Assembly: GCA_902168185.1 (NCBI GenBank)
Contig: CABHOV010000030.1
Location: forward strand, 62,001-126,000
Reading direction: 5' to 3'
DNA from: an uncultured Bacteroides sp.
GTDB taxonomy: Bacteria; Bacteroidota; Bacteroidia; Cytophagales; Cyclobacteriaceae
DNA length: 64,000 nt
Shown piece after piece: positions 34,257 to 43,215 of this stretch. The notes beneath the pieces are model-generated. The model was given only the letters and a program-made list of their open reading frames with translations, was not told where the DNA came from and made no database searches. Both the position numbers and the translations under genes were made by a program. Every line of letters starts with the position of its first letter. Position 1 is the stretch's first letter.

Positions 34257-35156
34257 ATGAGAATACTAATTATCGGGTTGATCCTGGCACTTTTTACCGC
34301 CTGCGGATCCGGTAAAAAAACGGACGACCCTATTTTTGCTGATACATTGGATACTGCTGCTACTGATGGACCAACCATCTCTTCTGAGGTTATTGGTGAC
34401 ATCCTCCAGCAAATACCAAGTCCATTGGAAATTTCAGTTTTACTGAAAGAATCTGGCAAAAAATACAATGCGAGCTTTCTTAACTCAGCAGACAATACAT
34501 CCAAGTATAACAGCAACTATAAAAAGGCGTTGAACCTTGGAATCTATGGCACTGACCTTGGTTACACGAATATATACGAGCAGAATCAAGACGGTGTTAA
34601 ATACATGGCCTCTATTAAGGAGTTGGCAAATGGATTAAGCATCGGTCAGTTCTTCGATATTGAAACGATCGGACGGTTAGCTACGAACAGTAAAAATCTC
34701 GATTCACTTTTATTGATCACTACACAAAATTTCAACACAATCAATCACTACCTGCAAACTCAGGATCGTGCAAATTTAAGTGTGTTGTTCCTGACCGGTG
34801 GATGGTTGGAAGCGCTTCACATTACGTGTGGTGTAGCTGCTGCTAATCCTGATAACGCTCAATTAAAAGAAACTATAGGCGAGCAAAAAATCATTCTTGA
34901 AAACATCATGCTGCTTCTTTCTTTCTATAAAGAATCAGATCAGAACATGGCATCATTGTTGAAAGACATGGAAGAGTTGAAGAAGATATATGATAAAGTA
35001 AAGATTACATATACCTATAAAGAATCTACTTTCGAAGTTGTTGACGGTGTAATGGTAATTAAGGATAACAGTACCAGTACCATTGAAATTACACCTGAAG
35101 ATATCGCCAATATCAGCGCAGCAACGTCTTCTATCAGAAACAAAATAATAGCATAA
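34257..35156 (+). CDS. Lipoprotein of unknown function
   Basis: 299 residues. Lipobox LFTAC at residues 13-17, then a basic and acidic start (GSGKKTDDP). The remainder is mainly helical, with SKYNSNYKKALNLGIYGTDLGYTNIYEQNQ and long amphipathic helices (NLDSLLLITTQNFNTINHYL, LENIMLLLSFYKESDQNMASLLKDMEEL). I recognise no domain with a known role. Its position after the ABC transporter and before another small secreted protein suggests an envelope function, but it has its own promoter. Confidence 0.8.
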   Translation: MRILIIGLILALFTACGSGKKTDDPIFADTLDTAATDGPTISSEVIGDILQQIPSPLEISVLLKESGKKYNASFLNSADNTSKYNSNYKKALNLGIYGTDLGYTNIYEQNQDGVKYMASIKELANGLSIGQFFDIETIGRLATNSKNLDSLLLITTQNFNTINHYLQTQDRANLSVLFLTGGWLEALHITCGVAAANPDNAQLKETIGEQKIILENIMLLLSFYKESDQNMASLLKDMEELKKIYDKVKITYTYKESTFEVVDGVMVIKDNSTSTIEITPEDIANISAATSSIRNKIIA

Positions 35157-35180
35157 GCCAAGTATAATTTATTTTGCCCT

Positions 35181-35600
35181 ATGAAAAAGTTAATATTAAT
35201 TGTTCTTACCGTTTGCGTTCTAAGCACATTAGAGGTTATCGGTCAGTGCAACTCTGAAGCCATGAGCAACCTCTGCATTCCTAAGTTAGCAACTGGCTTC
35301 AATTTCCTGAAGAGCTATAAAATTGAAAAAGGAGGAAAAGACTTTGTTGAATACTCTTATGTGTTCACAAAAGGAACTCAATACATGATCAACATCTGTG
35401 CGGCGAAAGAACCTACAGATGGTATCGTGGTAAGTCTCTTTGATTCTAACCGTAATAAGGTTGCTACCAGCAAAGTAAACGGACAGTTCATCTCTGCTAT
35501 AGCATACCCTTGCAACACAACCGGTATCTATTACATCCAATATACCTTTGATGGTTCTACTGCCTATTGTGGTGGTAGTGCTCTTGGATTCAAGCGCTAA
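35181..35600 (+). CDS. Small secreted protein, beta-sandwich (PPC-like)
   Basis: 139 residues with a signal peptide ending near VIGQ. The mature part has about seven strands and six Cys (QCNSEAMSNLCIP, INICAAKE, YPCNTTGIYYIQYTF, YCGGSALGF), suggesting disulfides. The strand order (KGTQYMINICA ... VVSLFDSNRNKVATSK ... TGIYYIQYTFDGS) resembles PPC-type pre-peptidase beta-sandwiches; this is a fold impression only. It follows the lipoprotein gene by 24 bases and is probably co-transcribed with it; a terminator follows. Confidence 0.72.
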   Translation: MKKLILIVLTVCVLSTLEVIGQCNSEAMSNLCIPKLATGFNFLKSYKIEKGGKDFVEYSYVFTKGTQYMINICAAKEPTDGIVVSLFDSNRNKVATSKVNGQFISAIAYPCNTTGIYYIQYTFDGSTAYCGGSALGFKR

Positions 35601-35622
35601 TCAGATCTCTGCATAACATACC

Positions 35623-35652
35623 AAAGCCTTCCTACCCGGAAGGCTTTTTTTA
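35623..35652 (+). terminator. Intrinsic terminator
   Basis: Arms AAAGCCTTC and GAAGGCTTT with a seven-base loop, followed by a T-run. Confidence 0.85.
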
Positions 35653-35669
35653 TTTTATACCTTTCCTGT

Positions 35670-36323
35670 ATGGAACAACAAGAGCTGTCTTTCAATTGCC
35701 GCGCACGCTACCATAAAATCGGGAACATCACTCCTGCCACACGACAAATCTGGATCGTACTTCATGGATATGGACAGCTTGCTCAATACTTTATTCAGAA
35801 GTTTAAAATACTGGAAGAGCATCAGATCTGTATCATTGCTCCCGAAGGACTTTCACGTTTTTACCTTGAGGACGTAACATCGCGAATGCAGTCGGGCAAT
35901 AATCGTGTTGGCGCTACATGGATGACGAAAGAGAACCGGATAATGGACATTGAAAATTACGTGGAGTATCTGAATATACTATACCATCGCGAGGTTGGAA
36001 GTACCAATACAATACCGGTTACTATACTCGGGTTCTCGCAAGGATGCGCAACTGCATCACGTTGGGTTACGGATGGAAAAATAAAGTTTCAGCGTTTGAT
36101 ACTTTGGGCCGGAGTTTTCCCTCCGGATATGAACTTTGAGAAGAGTCACACACTAAAAGGCAAAGAGACTTTCCTGGTATACGGTAAATCTGACCCGTTT
36201 ATAAATGATAGCCGTTTCGCTGAAATGAAATCTATATCTTCTACACTTGGAATTGAACCTGCTCTGGTTGAATTTGAAGGTAAGCATGATATAGATTCAA
36301 AAACGCTTTTGAAGTTTACCTAG
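35670..36323 (+). CDS. Alpha/beta hydrolase, carboxylesterase/phospholipase type
   Basis: 217 residues. Ser nucleophile in ILGFSQGCATASRW, oxyanion region near IVLHGYGQLAQYFIQKF, Asp in VYGKSDPFIND, and His in EGKHDIDSKTL. This is the short PF02230-like carboxylesterase/phospholipase family. The substrate is unknown. Its 3' end overlaps the convergent SDR gene by four bases. Confidence 0.82.
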   Translation: MEQQELSFNCRARYHKIGNITPATRQIWIVLHGYGQLAQYFIQKFKILEEHQICIIAPEGLSRFYLEDVTSRMQSGNNRVGATWMTKENRIMDIENYVEYLNILYHREVGSTNTIPVTILGFSQGCATASRWVTDGKIKFQRLILWAGVFPPDMNFEKSHTLKGKETFLVYGKSDPFINDSRFAEMKSISSTLGIEPALVEFEGKHDIDSKTLLKFT

Positions 36324-37078
36324 CTTCTCTTCACAACGGTACTGCTTGCTTGCGCGGAAGGCAACACGGTGATGTCCGCCAGCTGAACGTGAGCTGGTGC
36401 TTGCAATACATATAGAATTATATCGGCAATGTCTTTACCCGAGAGCGGAGTCATACCTTTGTAAGTAAGATCAGCCCGTTCCTTGTCACCCTTAAATCGT
36501 ACAAGTGAAAATTCGGTTTCAACTAATCCAGGATTAATTGACGTTACTTTTATATCGAAGGGATTCAGATCGATCCGCATGCCACGCGTTAGTGCATCAA
36601 CAGCAAATTTACTGGCACAGTATACATTTCCGTTCGGGTATACTTCTTTACCGGCAATCGATCCCAGGTTTATAATGTGTCCTGATTTTCGCTCTGTCAT
36701 CACCGGGATTACCGCTTTGGATACATATAAAAGTCCTTTCACATTTATATCGATCATGGCATTCCAATCATCAACACTTCCGTTTTGAATCGGATCTAAA
36801 CCATGTGCGTTACCAGCATTATTCACTAGTATATCAATTGCTTTCCAAGCTGCAGGTAGTGATGCTACTGCTGTTGCTATAGCTTGCTGATCACGAACGT
36901 CAAAGGATAGAGTCGTTACTTCTGTTGATGCTTCAAGTTCATGCTTTAAGCTTTGCAGCCGGTCTTCTCTTCTCCCGCAGAGTATAAGTTTAAAGTTATT
37001 ACCCGCCAGTAGCCGTGCCGTAGCTTCACCGATCCCAGAGGTTGCACCGGTAATCAAAGCAATTCGTTTCATCATCAT
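36320..37078 (-). CDS. Short-chain dehydrogenase/reductase
   Basis: 252 residues. Classical SDR: cofactor loop TGATSGIGEATA, NNAGNAHG, catalytic Ser in NLGSIAG and YCASK with the Tyr-Lys pair. Arg in CGRREDR after the second strand suggests NADP(H). It resembles the YdfG/serine 3-dehydrogenase subgroup, which often reduces 3-hydroxy acids, but the exact substrate is unknown. The start codon overlaps the porT stop region, so it is the last gene of a ubiE-porT-SDR run. Confidence 0.88.
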   Translation of the reverse strand: MMMKRIALITGATSGIGEATARLLAGNNFKLILCGRREDRLQSLKHELEASTEVTTLSFDVRDQQAIATAVASLPAAWKAIDILVNNAGNAHGLDPIQNGSVDDWNAMIDINVKGLLYVSKAVIPVMTERKSGHIINLGSIAGKEVYPNGNVYCASKFAVDALTRGMRIDLNPFDIKVTSINPGLVETEFSLVRFKGDKERADLTYKGMTPLSGKDIADIILYVLQAPAHVQLADITVLPSAQASSTVVKRS

Positions 37079-37818
37079 TATTGAAAAAGGAAATACAGTG
37101 TAATGGTGTTCGTATTAATCCGCTTTAATGGAGCTCCATACTCATCGGTAGTACCATTATTGTTTAAAAGATTTACGAGCCCACGGGAAAAGCGTATTTC
37201 CGGAGAGAATTTAAAAAGCGGATAGTAAAGATCGAAACCAAAACCAGCATCGATACTGAGGTTGCTACTGTTGATGCCTATCTGACGCTCTTCAGTTTTC
37301 TTTTTACCGGATGCTTCGATTGAAGGCACAACACCACCGATCATATACATCCGGATGTTACCTCTTCGCTGCGATTTATACTTTAACAGGATCGGTAATT
37401 CGACCATCGTGCTTTCTACCAAGATATCTTCCCGCGGTGTATCATCTGTATAGACATAGCTTAATCTGTGCTCATAGAAACCTACTTTGGGTGTCAGGCG
37501 GATATCAAGTTGATCATCCAGTCTATAATTCACAATGAAACCTAATGAAAATCCTGCTGACCAAGCCGGAACAACGGAATGCACCGTATCGAAATCAGGT
37601 GTCACAAAATTATCCGAGTACTTTAATTGATAGGTGGACGAGTGGAGTCCGATCAGAAAGCCATATGTTAACTTCTTATCATCGTAGTTGGGGTTATTCT
37701 TTTGAACCCAACGGGTTTTCTGTCCATAGCCAGTTGTAGCACATACCAGTAAACTTAGAACAAAGATTACTTTGTACCGGTGTATATAGAGCTTATTCCA
37801 AATGTGAGTGTTCTGCAT
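37078..37818 (-). CDS. porT: Type IX secretion / gliding barrel protein PorT
   Basis: 246 residues. The N-terminus carries a signal (VIFVLSLLVCATTGYGQ). The mature part is an eight-stranded-type barrel with the PorT features: LTYGFLIGLHSSTYQLKYS, AGFSLGFIVNYRLDDQLDIRLTPKVGFYEHRLSY, and the end strand TITLYFLFQ. In Bacteroidota porT/sprT, needed for secretion by T9SS, is typically next to ubiE, as here. ATG at 37818 gives a 52-base overlap with the ubiE end; no later in-frame ATG precedes the signal peptide, so the overlap seems real. Confidence 0.85.
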   Translation of the reverse strand: MQNTHIWNKLYIHRYKVIFVLSLLVCATTGYGQKTRWVQKNNPNYDDKKLTYGFLIGLHSSTYQLKYSDNFVTPDFDTVHSVVPAWSAGFSLGFIVNYRLDDQLDIRLTPKVGFYEHRLSYVYTDDTPREDILVESTMVELPILLKYKSQRRGNIRMYMIGGVVPSIEASGKKKTEERQIGINSSNLSIDAGFGFDLYYPLFKFSPEIRFSRGLVNLLNNNGTTDEYGAPLKRINTNTITLYFLFQ

Positions 37819-38486
37819 TTCGCATGTTTAAATCCGACAATATTAAGGATGTGAAGAAATTTTTCACCATCCGGAAAAGCCTCTACAGATTCAGGAAGAT
37901 ACGTATAGGCAGCCTTATCACTTGATATTGCTCTACCGATCTTAGGCAAAACGAATTTAAAATAAAAATTATATACCTGCCGGAAAGGAAATTTTTGGGG
38001 CTTGGAAAATTCCAGCACCACCAGTTGTCCATTCGGCTTTAATACGCGGTTAATTTCACGGAGGCCACGTTCCAGATTTTCGAAGTTACGAACGCCGAAA
38101 GCAACCGTCACGGCATCAAATCTGCCATCTTCGAACGGAAGATTTTCAGAATCTCCGAGCATCAATTCGATGCGATCGGATACATGCCGGTCTACGATTT
38201 TTCGTTTCCCTACCTCGAGCATGCCTGCTGAAATATCAATGCCAATGATCTTTTCAGGATTGAGCGCGAGTGCTTGAATGGCGAAATCGCCTGTTCCTGT
38301 AGCAACGTCGAGGAGTTGCTTGGGTTGAAAAGGCTTTAAATACTGAATTGCCTTTTTTCGCCAGCCTTTATCAATACCGAGGCTCAGAAAGTGATTTAAG
38401 AAATCGTAACGGTGACTAATGTTATCAAACATTTTAGCCACCTGCTCTTTCTTACCTGATTTTTCTTCTTTGTAGGGAACAACCAT
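37767..38486 (-). CDS. ubiE: Demethylmenaquinone methyltransferase
   Basis: 239 residues. SAM-dependent C-methylation, the last step of menaquinone synthesis. Motifs: VAKMFDNISHRYDFLNHFLSLGID (N-terminal signature), LLDVATGTGDFAI (motif I), IGIDISAGMLEVG, and NRVLKPNGQLVVLEFSKP. Bacteroidota use menaquinone, so MenG/UbiE is the expected function. It precedes porT, overlapping it by 52 bases, and lies downstream of an inverted repeat. Confidence 0.95.
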   Translation of the reverse strand: MVVPYKEEKSGKKEQVAKMFDNISHRYDFLNHFLSLGIDKGWRKKAIQYLKPFQPKQLLDVATGTGDFAIQALALNPEKIIGIDISAGMLEVGKRKIVDRHVSDRIELMLGDSENLPFEDGRFDAVTVAFGVRNFENLERGLREINRVLKPNGQLVVLEFSKPQKFPFRQVYNFYFKFVLPKIGRAISSDKAAYTYLPESVEAFPDGEKFLHILNIVGFKHAKCRTLTFGISSIYTGTK

Positions 38487-38546
38487 TGTACTCGCTATAA
38501 CAAGGGACGAAGGTAATGGTTTGAGGGATATCCGTTAGTAGTGAAT

Positions 38547-38590
38547 CGTTAATTGTTATCCGAAAGGCATTTTTCGGATAACAATTAACG
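38547..38590. repeat. Perfect 19-bp inverted repeat between the PorE-like gene and ubiE
   Basis: Arms 38547-38565 and 38572-38590 are exact reverse complements separated by six bases (core TTGTTATCCGAAA). It is downstream of the minus-strand PorE-like gene and upstream of minus-strand ubiE. There is no T-run, so it may act as a factor-aided terminator, an RNA-stabilising hairpin or a protein binding site. Confidence 0.6.
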
Positions 38591-38595
38591 GCTAA

Positions 38596-40758
38596 TTAAT
38601 TCGAGAGCACTTTAAATTCAACGCGTCTGTTCAGCTCGCGGCCTTCGTCTTCATCATCGTTGCTGGCGAGTGGCTTGGTTTTGCCATAACCAACGGCTTT
38701 GATTCTGCGGGTGTCAATACCTTTCTTGGTAAGATAATCTTTTACCGCTTCAGCACGCTTCTGAGAGAGGAACATGTTATAAGCTTTTGTGCCTATGGCA
38801 TCTGTATGACCCGCTAATTCGATCGTCATATTGCTATTGGTACGCATCATTGCTTCAAGCTTATTAAGCTCAGCATACGATTCGGTCTGGAAGCTTGCCT
38901 TGTCAAAATCAAAGTATATATTCCGAAGAATGGAAGTAACGCCAACAGAAAGTTTACGAAGTTCTATTGTGCGGTTAATCGTTTTCTCTTCTGTGGTCGC
39001 ACCTTGAATTTTCACATTCATATTCTGGACTGCATAGCCATCACGATCAACCGACAACCGGTAATCTTTTGCTTGCCCATTCTTGATGGTAAACTCATAA
39101 ACACCATTCCCGTTCGAGGTTGATCCTATAATTACATTATCCTTGGCACCTACGAGTTTAACTTTAGCATCCAGCGGAGTTTTACCTTCCGAATCTACCA
39201 CCGACACTATATATTTAAGTGGAACGATTGGTTTCTTAGGTTCCTTTTTAGGCTCTGTCTTAGGTTCTGTCTTAACAACATCAGTCTTCGGTTGATTCTT
39301 AGGCTCAACTTTCGTTGGTGTCACCTTTACAGGATCAGTCTTCGGTTCGTTCTTTGTAACGGTCGGAGTTGTAGTGGTACTCGCAGTAGTAGTATCTTTT
39401 GGAGGCTCCGGATTTTTTGCAACGGCCGGTTGCGGGTTTTTAAGGCCATCCGGAATGGTGATCATATATATATCGGTATACCCCATGCCATCTTCACGAA
39501 CGGATGAGTAATAGGCACGCTTGCTGTCCTTCGATGAAACGAAGTATATATCATTGTCCGGTGTATTGATAGGATACCCGAGGTTTTCCGGTTCACTCCA
39601 CTCGTTACCTTTCAGATCGAATGTACTTTTAAATACATCGAATCCACCCATTCCTTTATGTCCTTTACTACTGAAATATAGTGTTACCAGATCGTAGTCT
39701 ATAAAAGGAGCGTCATCATCCAAATCAGTATTGATCTTCGGGCCAAGATTCTTCACATTCGACCATTCGCCTTTGCTGTCTTTGGTAGCACGGTAGAGAT
39801 CTAATCCTCCAAATCCACCGGGGCGATTACTGGAGAAGTAAAGCGTTTTCTCATCACTTGATATGGAAACTGATTTTTCTTCAAAGCTTGAGTTAATAAT
39901 TCCGGGCATAGGCAAGGGTTCACCCCAAACACCATTGACACGTTCGCTATAGTATATATCTCCTCCACCTTCATCCATGTAAATGAACAATGTATTACCA
40001 TCTGCAGACAAACCGAGGTTTGAGTTGTGGTAAGGAGTATTGACAGGCATACCAATGTTTTTGGCGTACGACCAGGTATTGCCACTCTTTGTAGCAAAGA
40101 AAATATCTTCCCATGGCTTGTTATCGTCTGCCACGTTTTGGTTCAAGTTGTCATCTCTTCTTCGGGTCGTAAAAAAGAGTTCGTTTTCCTGTTCGTTCAA
40201 TACCGGTACATAGTCTTCATATTCCGAATTGATTTCACGGCCAATATTTACAATCGAAAAATTCTTGGGGTTTGAGAAATACTCCTTTGCGTTCTGACAT
40301 TCGAAGATGGCGCGGTCAACAACAGCAACATCAACCTTATCTTTACCCTGATAGCCTGGTTTCTTGGCAAGCTTATCTTTATAACGATTATAGAAATCTA
40401 TAGCCTGATCGAATTTCTCACCGTACTGATAACTTCTTCCGATAGAGTATTCAATATCAAATCTATAGTCAGGATCTTGCCGGTAAACACGTAGCAAATA
40501 TTTTGCAGCCATCTGTTTATCAATGGTGATCAGGTGCAAACGCCCTGCTTCGTAATTGGCTTTTAGAAATGTAGTATCGAGATCAGCAGCTGTAACTACA
40601 AGTCCTCGCGCATCGTCAAGGGCTTTTGTAGCTTCCAATGTAAGTTCGGCCTGAGTCATGTAATCCTGGGCAAGAACTTTCGGATCTTGCTGGCTGAACG
40701 CTGGTCTGGTAAGTACAAGTAAAGTCAAAAAAATCAGTACACTTCGGATACTGGACAT
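38596..40758 (-). CDS. PorE-like OmpA family protein (T9SS anchor)
   Basis: 720 residues with a signal peptide ending ...AFSQ. Domains in order: TPR-like helices (25-165), a WD40/PD40 beta-propeller (about 175-440; repeats such as SISSDEKTLYFSSNRPGGFGGLDLY and DVFKSTFDLKGNEWSEPENLGYPINTPDND), a Thr/Lys/Pro-rich linker with EPK-type repeats (445-515), a carboxypeptidase-regulatory-like domain (520-600), and an OmpA-like peptidoglycan-binding domain (610-720; NIYFDFDKASF, GHTDAIGTKAYN, LSQKRAEAVKDYL). This exact order is that of PorE, which ties the T9SS machine to peptidoglycan. Several paralogues occur per genome, so I give no symbol. Confidence 0.87.
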   Translation of the reverse strand: MSSIRSVLIFLTLLVLTRPAFSQQDPKVLAQDYMTQAELTLEATKALDDARGLVVTAADLDTTFLKANYEAGRLHLITIDKQMAAKYLLRVYRQDPDYRFDIEYSIGRSYQYGEKFDQAIDFYNRYKDKLAKKPGYQGKDKVDVAVVDRAIFECQNAKEYFSNPKNFSIVNIGREINSEYEDYVPVLNEQENELFFTTRRRDDNLNQNVADDNKPWEDIFFATKSGNTWSYAKNIGMPVNTPYHNSNLGLSADGNTLFIYMDEGGGDIYYSERVNGVWGEPLPMPGIINSSFEEKSVSISSDEKTLYFSSNRPGGFGGLDLYRATKDSKGEWSNVKNLGPKINTDLDDDAPFIDYDLVTLYFSSKGHKGMGGFDVFKSTFDLKGNEWSEPENLGYPINTPDNDIYFVSSKDSKRAYYSSVREDGMGYTDIYMITIPDGLKNPQPAVAKNPEPPKDTTTASTTTTPTVTKNEPKTDPVKVTPTKVEPKNQPKTDVVKTEPKTEPKKEPKKPIVPLKYIVSVVDSEGKTPLDAKVKLVGAKDNVIIGSTSNGNGVYEFTIKNGQAKDYRLSVDRDGYAVQNMNVKIQGATTEEKTINRTIELRKLSVGVTSILRNIYFDFDKASFQTESYAELNKLEAMMRTNSNMTIELAGHTDAIGTKAYNMFLSQKRAEAVKDYLTKKGIDTRRIKAVGYGKTKPLASNDDEDEGRELNRRVEFKVLSN

Positions 40759-40916
40759 CGCTTAAAAAGTTTGTACACTAAAGTTATGAATAAAAAAGCT
40801 TCACAATAATACTACAAGATAGGAAAAACTGTGGATTTCGGAATAGATTTTTGAAATCATAAACTCAAATTCATTACAAACTTAGTATTTTGGCCTTCAA
40901 TTATTACTTTAAGAGG

Positions 40917-41534
40917 ATGAAGATTACTGCGGCTGAGTTTATTTCGAGTTATGCTGATGTGCGTAAATGCCCTGAACCCAACAAGCCGGAGTTCGCTTTC
41001 ATCGGACGATCAAATGTAGGCAAGTCATCGGTGATCAACATGTTAACGCAGACTAAAGGTCTCGCGAAGACTTCTGCCAAGCCTGGTAAAACACAAACTA
41101 TAAATCATTTTCTGATTAACGAAGCCTGGTACCTGGTCGATCTTCCGGGGTATGGCTATGCCAGCGTAAGCAAAACTACGCGGGAAGGATTCGGGCAAAT
41201 GATTGAAGATTATGTTCTGAAGCGCGAAAATCTTTCTTGCATTTTTATTTTGATAGACTCACGACTGGAGCCACAAAAAAATGATCTGAGCTTTATCAAC
41301 TGGGTTGGAAGTCAGGGGGTACCCATGGCGTTGCTTTTTACAAAGAGTGACAAACTGAAACCGAACGAGCTGCAACGAAATGTCAGCCTCTTTAAAAAAA
41401 CTTTGTTAGAAGATTGGGATGAGGTCCCTCCTGTTCTTATAACTTCTTCTGAAAAGAAAATTGGCCGCGATGAAGTATTAACATTCATCGAAGAAGCGTT
41501 AAAGGTTTATCAGCAACAAAAGGAAGAAGAATAG
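40917..41534 (+). CDS. engB: Ribosome biogenesis GTPase EngB (YihA/YsxC)
   Basis: 205 residues from the ATG at 40917; an upstream TTG at 40890 precedes no conserved sequence. TrmE-Era-like GTPase: G1 GRSNVGKSS, G2 around KPGKTQTIN, G3 DLPGYGYA (the VDLPGYGYA signature of EngB), G4 TKSD and G5 TSSEK. It helps assemble the large ribosomal subunit. The gene is divergent from the PorE-like gene. Confidence 0.95.
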   Translation: MKITAAEFISSYADVRKCPEPNKPEFAFIGRSNVGKSSVINMLTQTKGLAKTSAKPGKTQTINHFLINEAWYLVDLPGYGYASVSKTTREGFGQMIEDYVLKRENLSCIFILIDSRLEPQKNDLSFINWVGSQGVPMALLFTKSDKLKPNELQRNVSLFKKTLLEDWDEVPPVLITSSEKKIGRDEVLTFIEEALKVYQQQKEEE

Positions 41535-41560
41535 CATCCTACTATTTTAACCTCTGTCTT

Positions 41561-41589
41561 TTGCCTGCTTCGTGTTTTAATTAGCTTTG
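41561..41589 (+). promoter_or_regulatory. Promoter of the DUF5606 gene
   Basis: TTG (41561-41563), 18-base spacer, TAGCTTTG (41582-41589), an exact match to TTG-N17-23-TAnnTTTG. The ATG is 22 bases further at 41612. Confidence 0.6.
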
Positions 41590-41611
41590 CGCGATAGAGA
41601 TAATTTAAATT

Positions 41612-42031
41612 ATGACATTAGCGGAATTAGCAACGATCTCCGGAAAAGGAGGACTCTTTAAAGTAATGGCGCCAACAAAGTCCGGAGTGATCCTGGAATC
41701 TTTGGATGAAACCAAAACCAAACTGGTTGCTACAGCCAGTCACAGACTTTCATTGTTGAATGAAATCTCCATCTATACCACAACCAAAGAAGGCACGGTA
41801 TCGCTGGAAGATGTTTTGAAAAAAATCCATACGGATTTCGGTAACGACCTTGGAGTTGATTCTAACTCGGATGGTAATGAACTGAAATCTTTCTTAAAGG
41901 CCATCCTTCCGGAATATGATGAGAACCGTGTTTACGTTTCTGATATCAAGAAACTTGTAAAATGGTATGAGCTCATCCAAAAATTTGCTCCCGATATTTT
42001 AACGGAAGCAAAAGAAGAAGAGAAAAAGTAA
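41612..42031 (+). CDS. DUF5606 protein
   Basis: 139 residues, the family's normal length. Start LAELATISGKGGLFKVMAPTKSGVILESLDE and SHRLSLLNEISIYT match DUF5606, a family seen mostly in Bacteroidota. The N-terminal half looks like a small SH3-like beta fold; the C-terminal half is helical and acidic (KEEEKK end). Function unknown; it is cytoplasmic, with no signal. It has its own promoter and a strong bidirectional terminator. Confidence 0.85.
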   Translation: MTLAELATISGKGGLFKVMAPTKSGVILESLDETKTKLVATASHRLSLLNEISIYTTTKEGTVSLEDVLKKIHTDFGNDLGVDSNSDGNELKSFLKAILPEYDENRVYVSDIKKLVKWYELIQKFAPDILTEAKEEEKK

Positions 42032-42057
42032 CAGTACCCTTAAAAGGTATATATAAT

Positions 42058-42098
42058 AAAAAGAGAAAGTCTGCATGGCTTTCTCTTTTTACTTTTTT
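42058..42098. terminator. Bidirectional terminator, 12-bp stem
   Basis: Perfect arms at 42058-42069 and 42079-42090 with a nine-base loop, T-rich on both strands. It lies between the convergent DUF5606 and DUF6807 genes. Confidence 0.85.
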
Positions 42099-42127
42099 GT
42101 GCTTTGGCTTTTATAAATCAAACTATA

Positions 42128-43171
42128 TTATTTGCCAGTCGCGAAATTATCAGCCAAGCGATTCAAGTCCTGTGCTGCAAGACCTTTGCCTGCGTGAATT
42201 ACAACTCTAAATTGAAATTGAGTTGTTTGATCCTTCGTTAATTTCAAATTCAATTCTTCTTTGCCTTCACTAAAGATCTTTTGTCCTAGTGGATTAGCGG
42301 CAAACAGGCCATATCCTCTTGCATGCCAATATGTAGGATAGCCAGGATTTTTAGGATGATCAATGATAGCAATTGATATAGTCTCTCCATCTTTTACACC
42401 ATTCAGACATGTCCAAACAGAACGTTTAGCCCAGGTTTGATCTCCCGTTATACCTTCCTTGTTCACATATAGTCCGGTAACCCCTGCGTTGTCCAGCTTC
42501 GACACAGACGTTACATTACCATGTACATCTACAAATTTATCTTCCTGCTTCGATGGCATCTCCAAAGCCCTCGCCACGCGAATAGCAATGAAGCCATCTT
42601 TCACATCTTTAAACAAAACCTCATTTGCTATAGCCTTGAGAACACACGACCGATCGATTATAAAATTTCCATTCTTTGCCGTGAATACAAAATGAGTGGT
42701 TTCTTCCAGCAGTACATTTCCATTTATATCCACCCAATGGCTTACGGTTTGTAGTTCAGCCTTGTCTTTTCCGCCTTTTGCAAGAAGTGTTTTCTGATGG
42801 CGAATCGATCCATATTTATCTTTCTTTTCCTTCGGAATAGCATCGCTGTTATTCCAGAAGTCCAGACCGTTTACACTTTCATAATTCAACCATAGCCCTA
42901 CATGGTGCGGATGGTCTGTACGTTCACCAGCACGGGGAGCTATCGGATACCCGCGTGTGATCACATTTCCCGTAAGGGTTTTGATTGGAAATAAAACAGG
43001 CTTTTCAGTAGAGTCGAAATAACAATATGCCGTTAGAAATTTTCCATCGTATAGGATTTCAATTTTCTTGTTGTCTTTCTTTTCGATTACTGAGAAACCC
43101 TTCTGTGCATAAACAGAATTGATCATCATATATACCAGCCCTGAAAGAATAAGGAAACGAATGCTCTTCAT
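42128..43171 (-). CDS. DUF6807 (PmoA-like) exported protein
   Basis: 347 residues with a signal peptide (ILSGLVYMMINSVYAQ). The DUF6807 family is found in Bacteroidota and Planctomycetota, often near sugar catabolism genes; its early annotation as PmoA (methane monooxygenase) related is misleading. Signature: RAGERTDHPHHVGLWLNYESVNGLDFWNN, a His-rich loop, and later YPTYWHARGYGLFAANPLG. The beta-rich pattern suggests a carbohydrate-related galactose mutarotase-like fold. Substrate and role are unknown. Confidence 0.85.
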   Translation of the reverse strand: MKSIRFLILSGLVYMMINSVYAQKGFSVIEKKDNKKIEILYDGKFLTAYCYFDSTEKPVLFPIKTLTGNVITRGYPIAPRAGERTDHPHHVGLWLNYESVNGLDFWNNSDAIPKEKKDKYGSIRHQKTLLAKGGKDKAELQTVSHWVDINGNVLLEETTHFVFTAKNGNFIIDRSCVLKAIANEVLFKDVKDGFIAIRVARALEMPSKQEDKFVDVHGNVTSVSKLDNAGVTGLYVNKEGITGDQTWAKRSVWTCLNGVKDGETISIAIIDHPKNPGYPTYWHARGYGLFAANPLGQKIFSEGKEELNLKLTKDQTTQFQFRVVIHAGKGLAAQDLNRLADNFATGK

Positions 43172-43215
43172 GATTGAAAGGTTAAATGTATAGTATCTTC
43201 TCCCTGGACGTTCTT

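Noticed and set aside
38551-38590. Sequence resembling half of a lac operator (GGATAACAATT)
   Set aside because: It is one arm of a perfect 19-bp inverted repeat with a different centre; there is no LacI-like gene and the match is to one half only.
42128-43171. Methane monooxygenase subunit PmoA
   Set aside because: The PmoA label of this family is historical; the protein is exported and beta-rich and lacks monooxygenase membrane helices.
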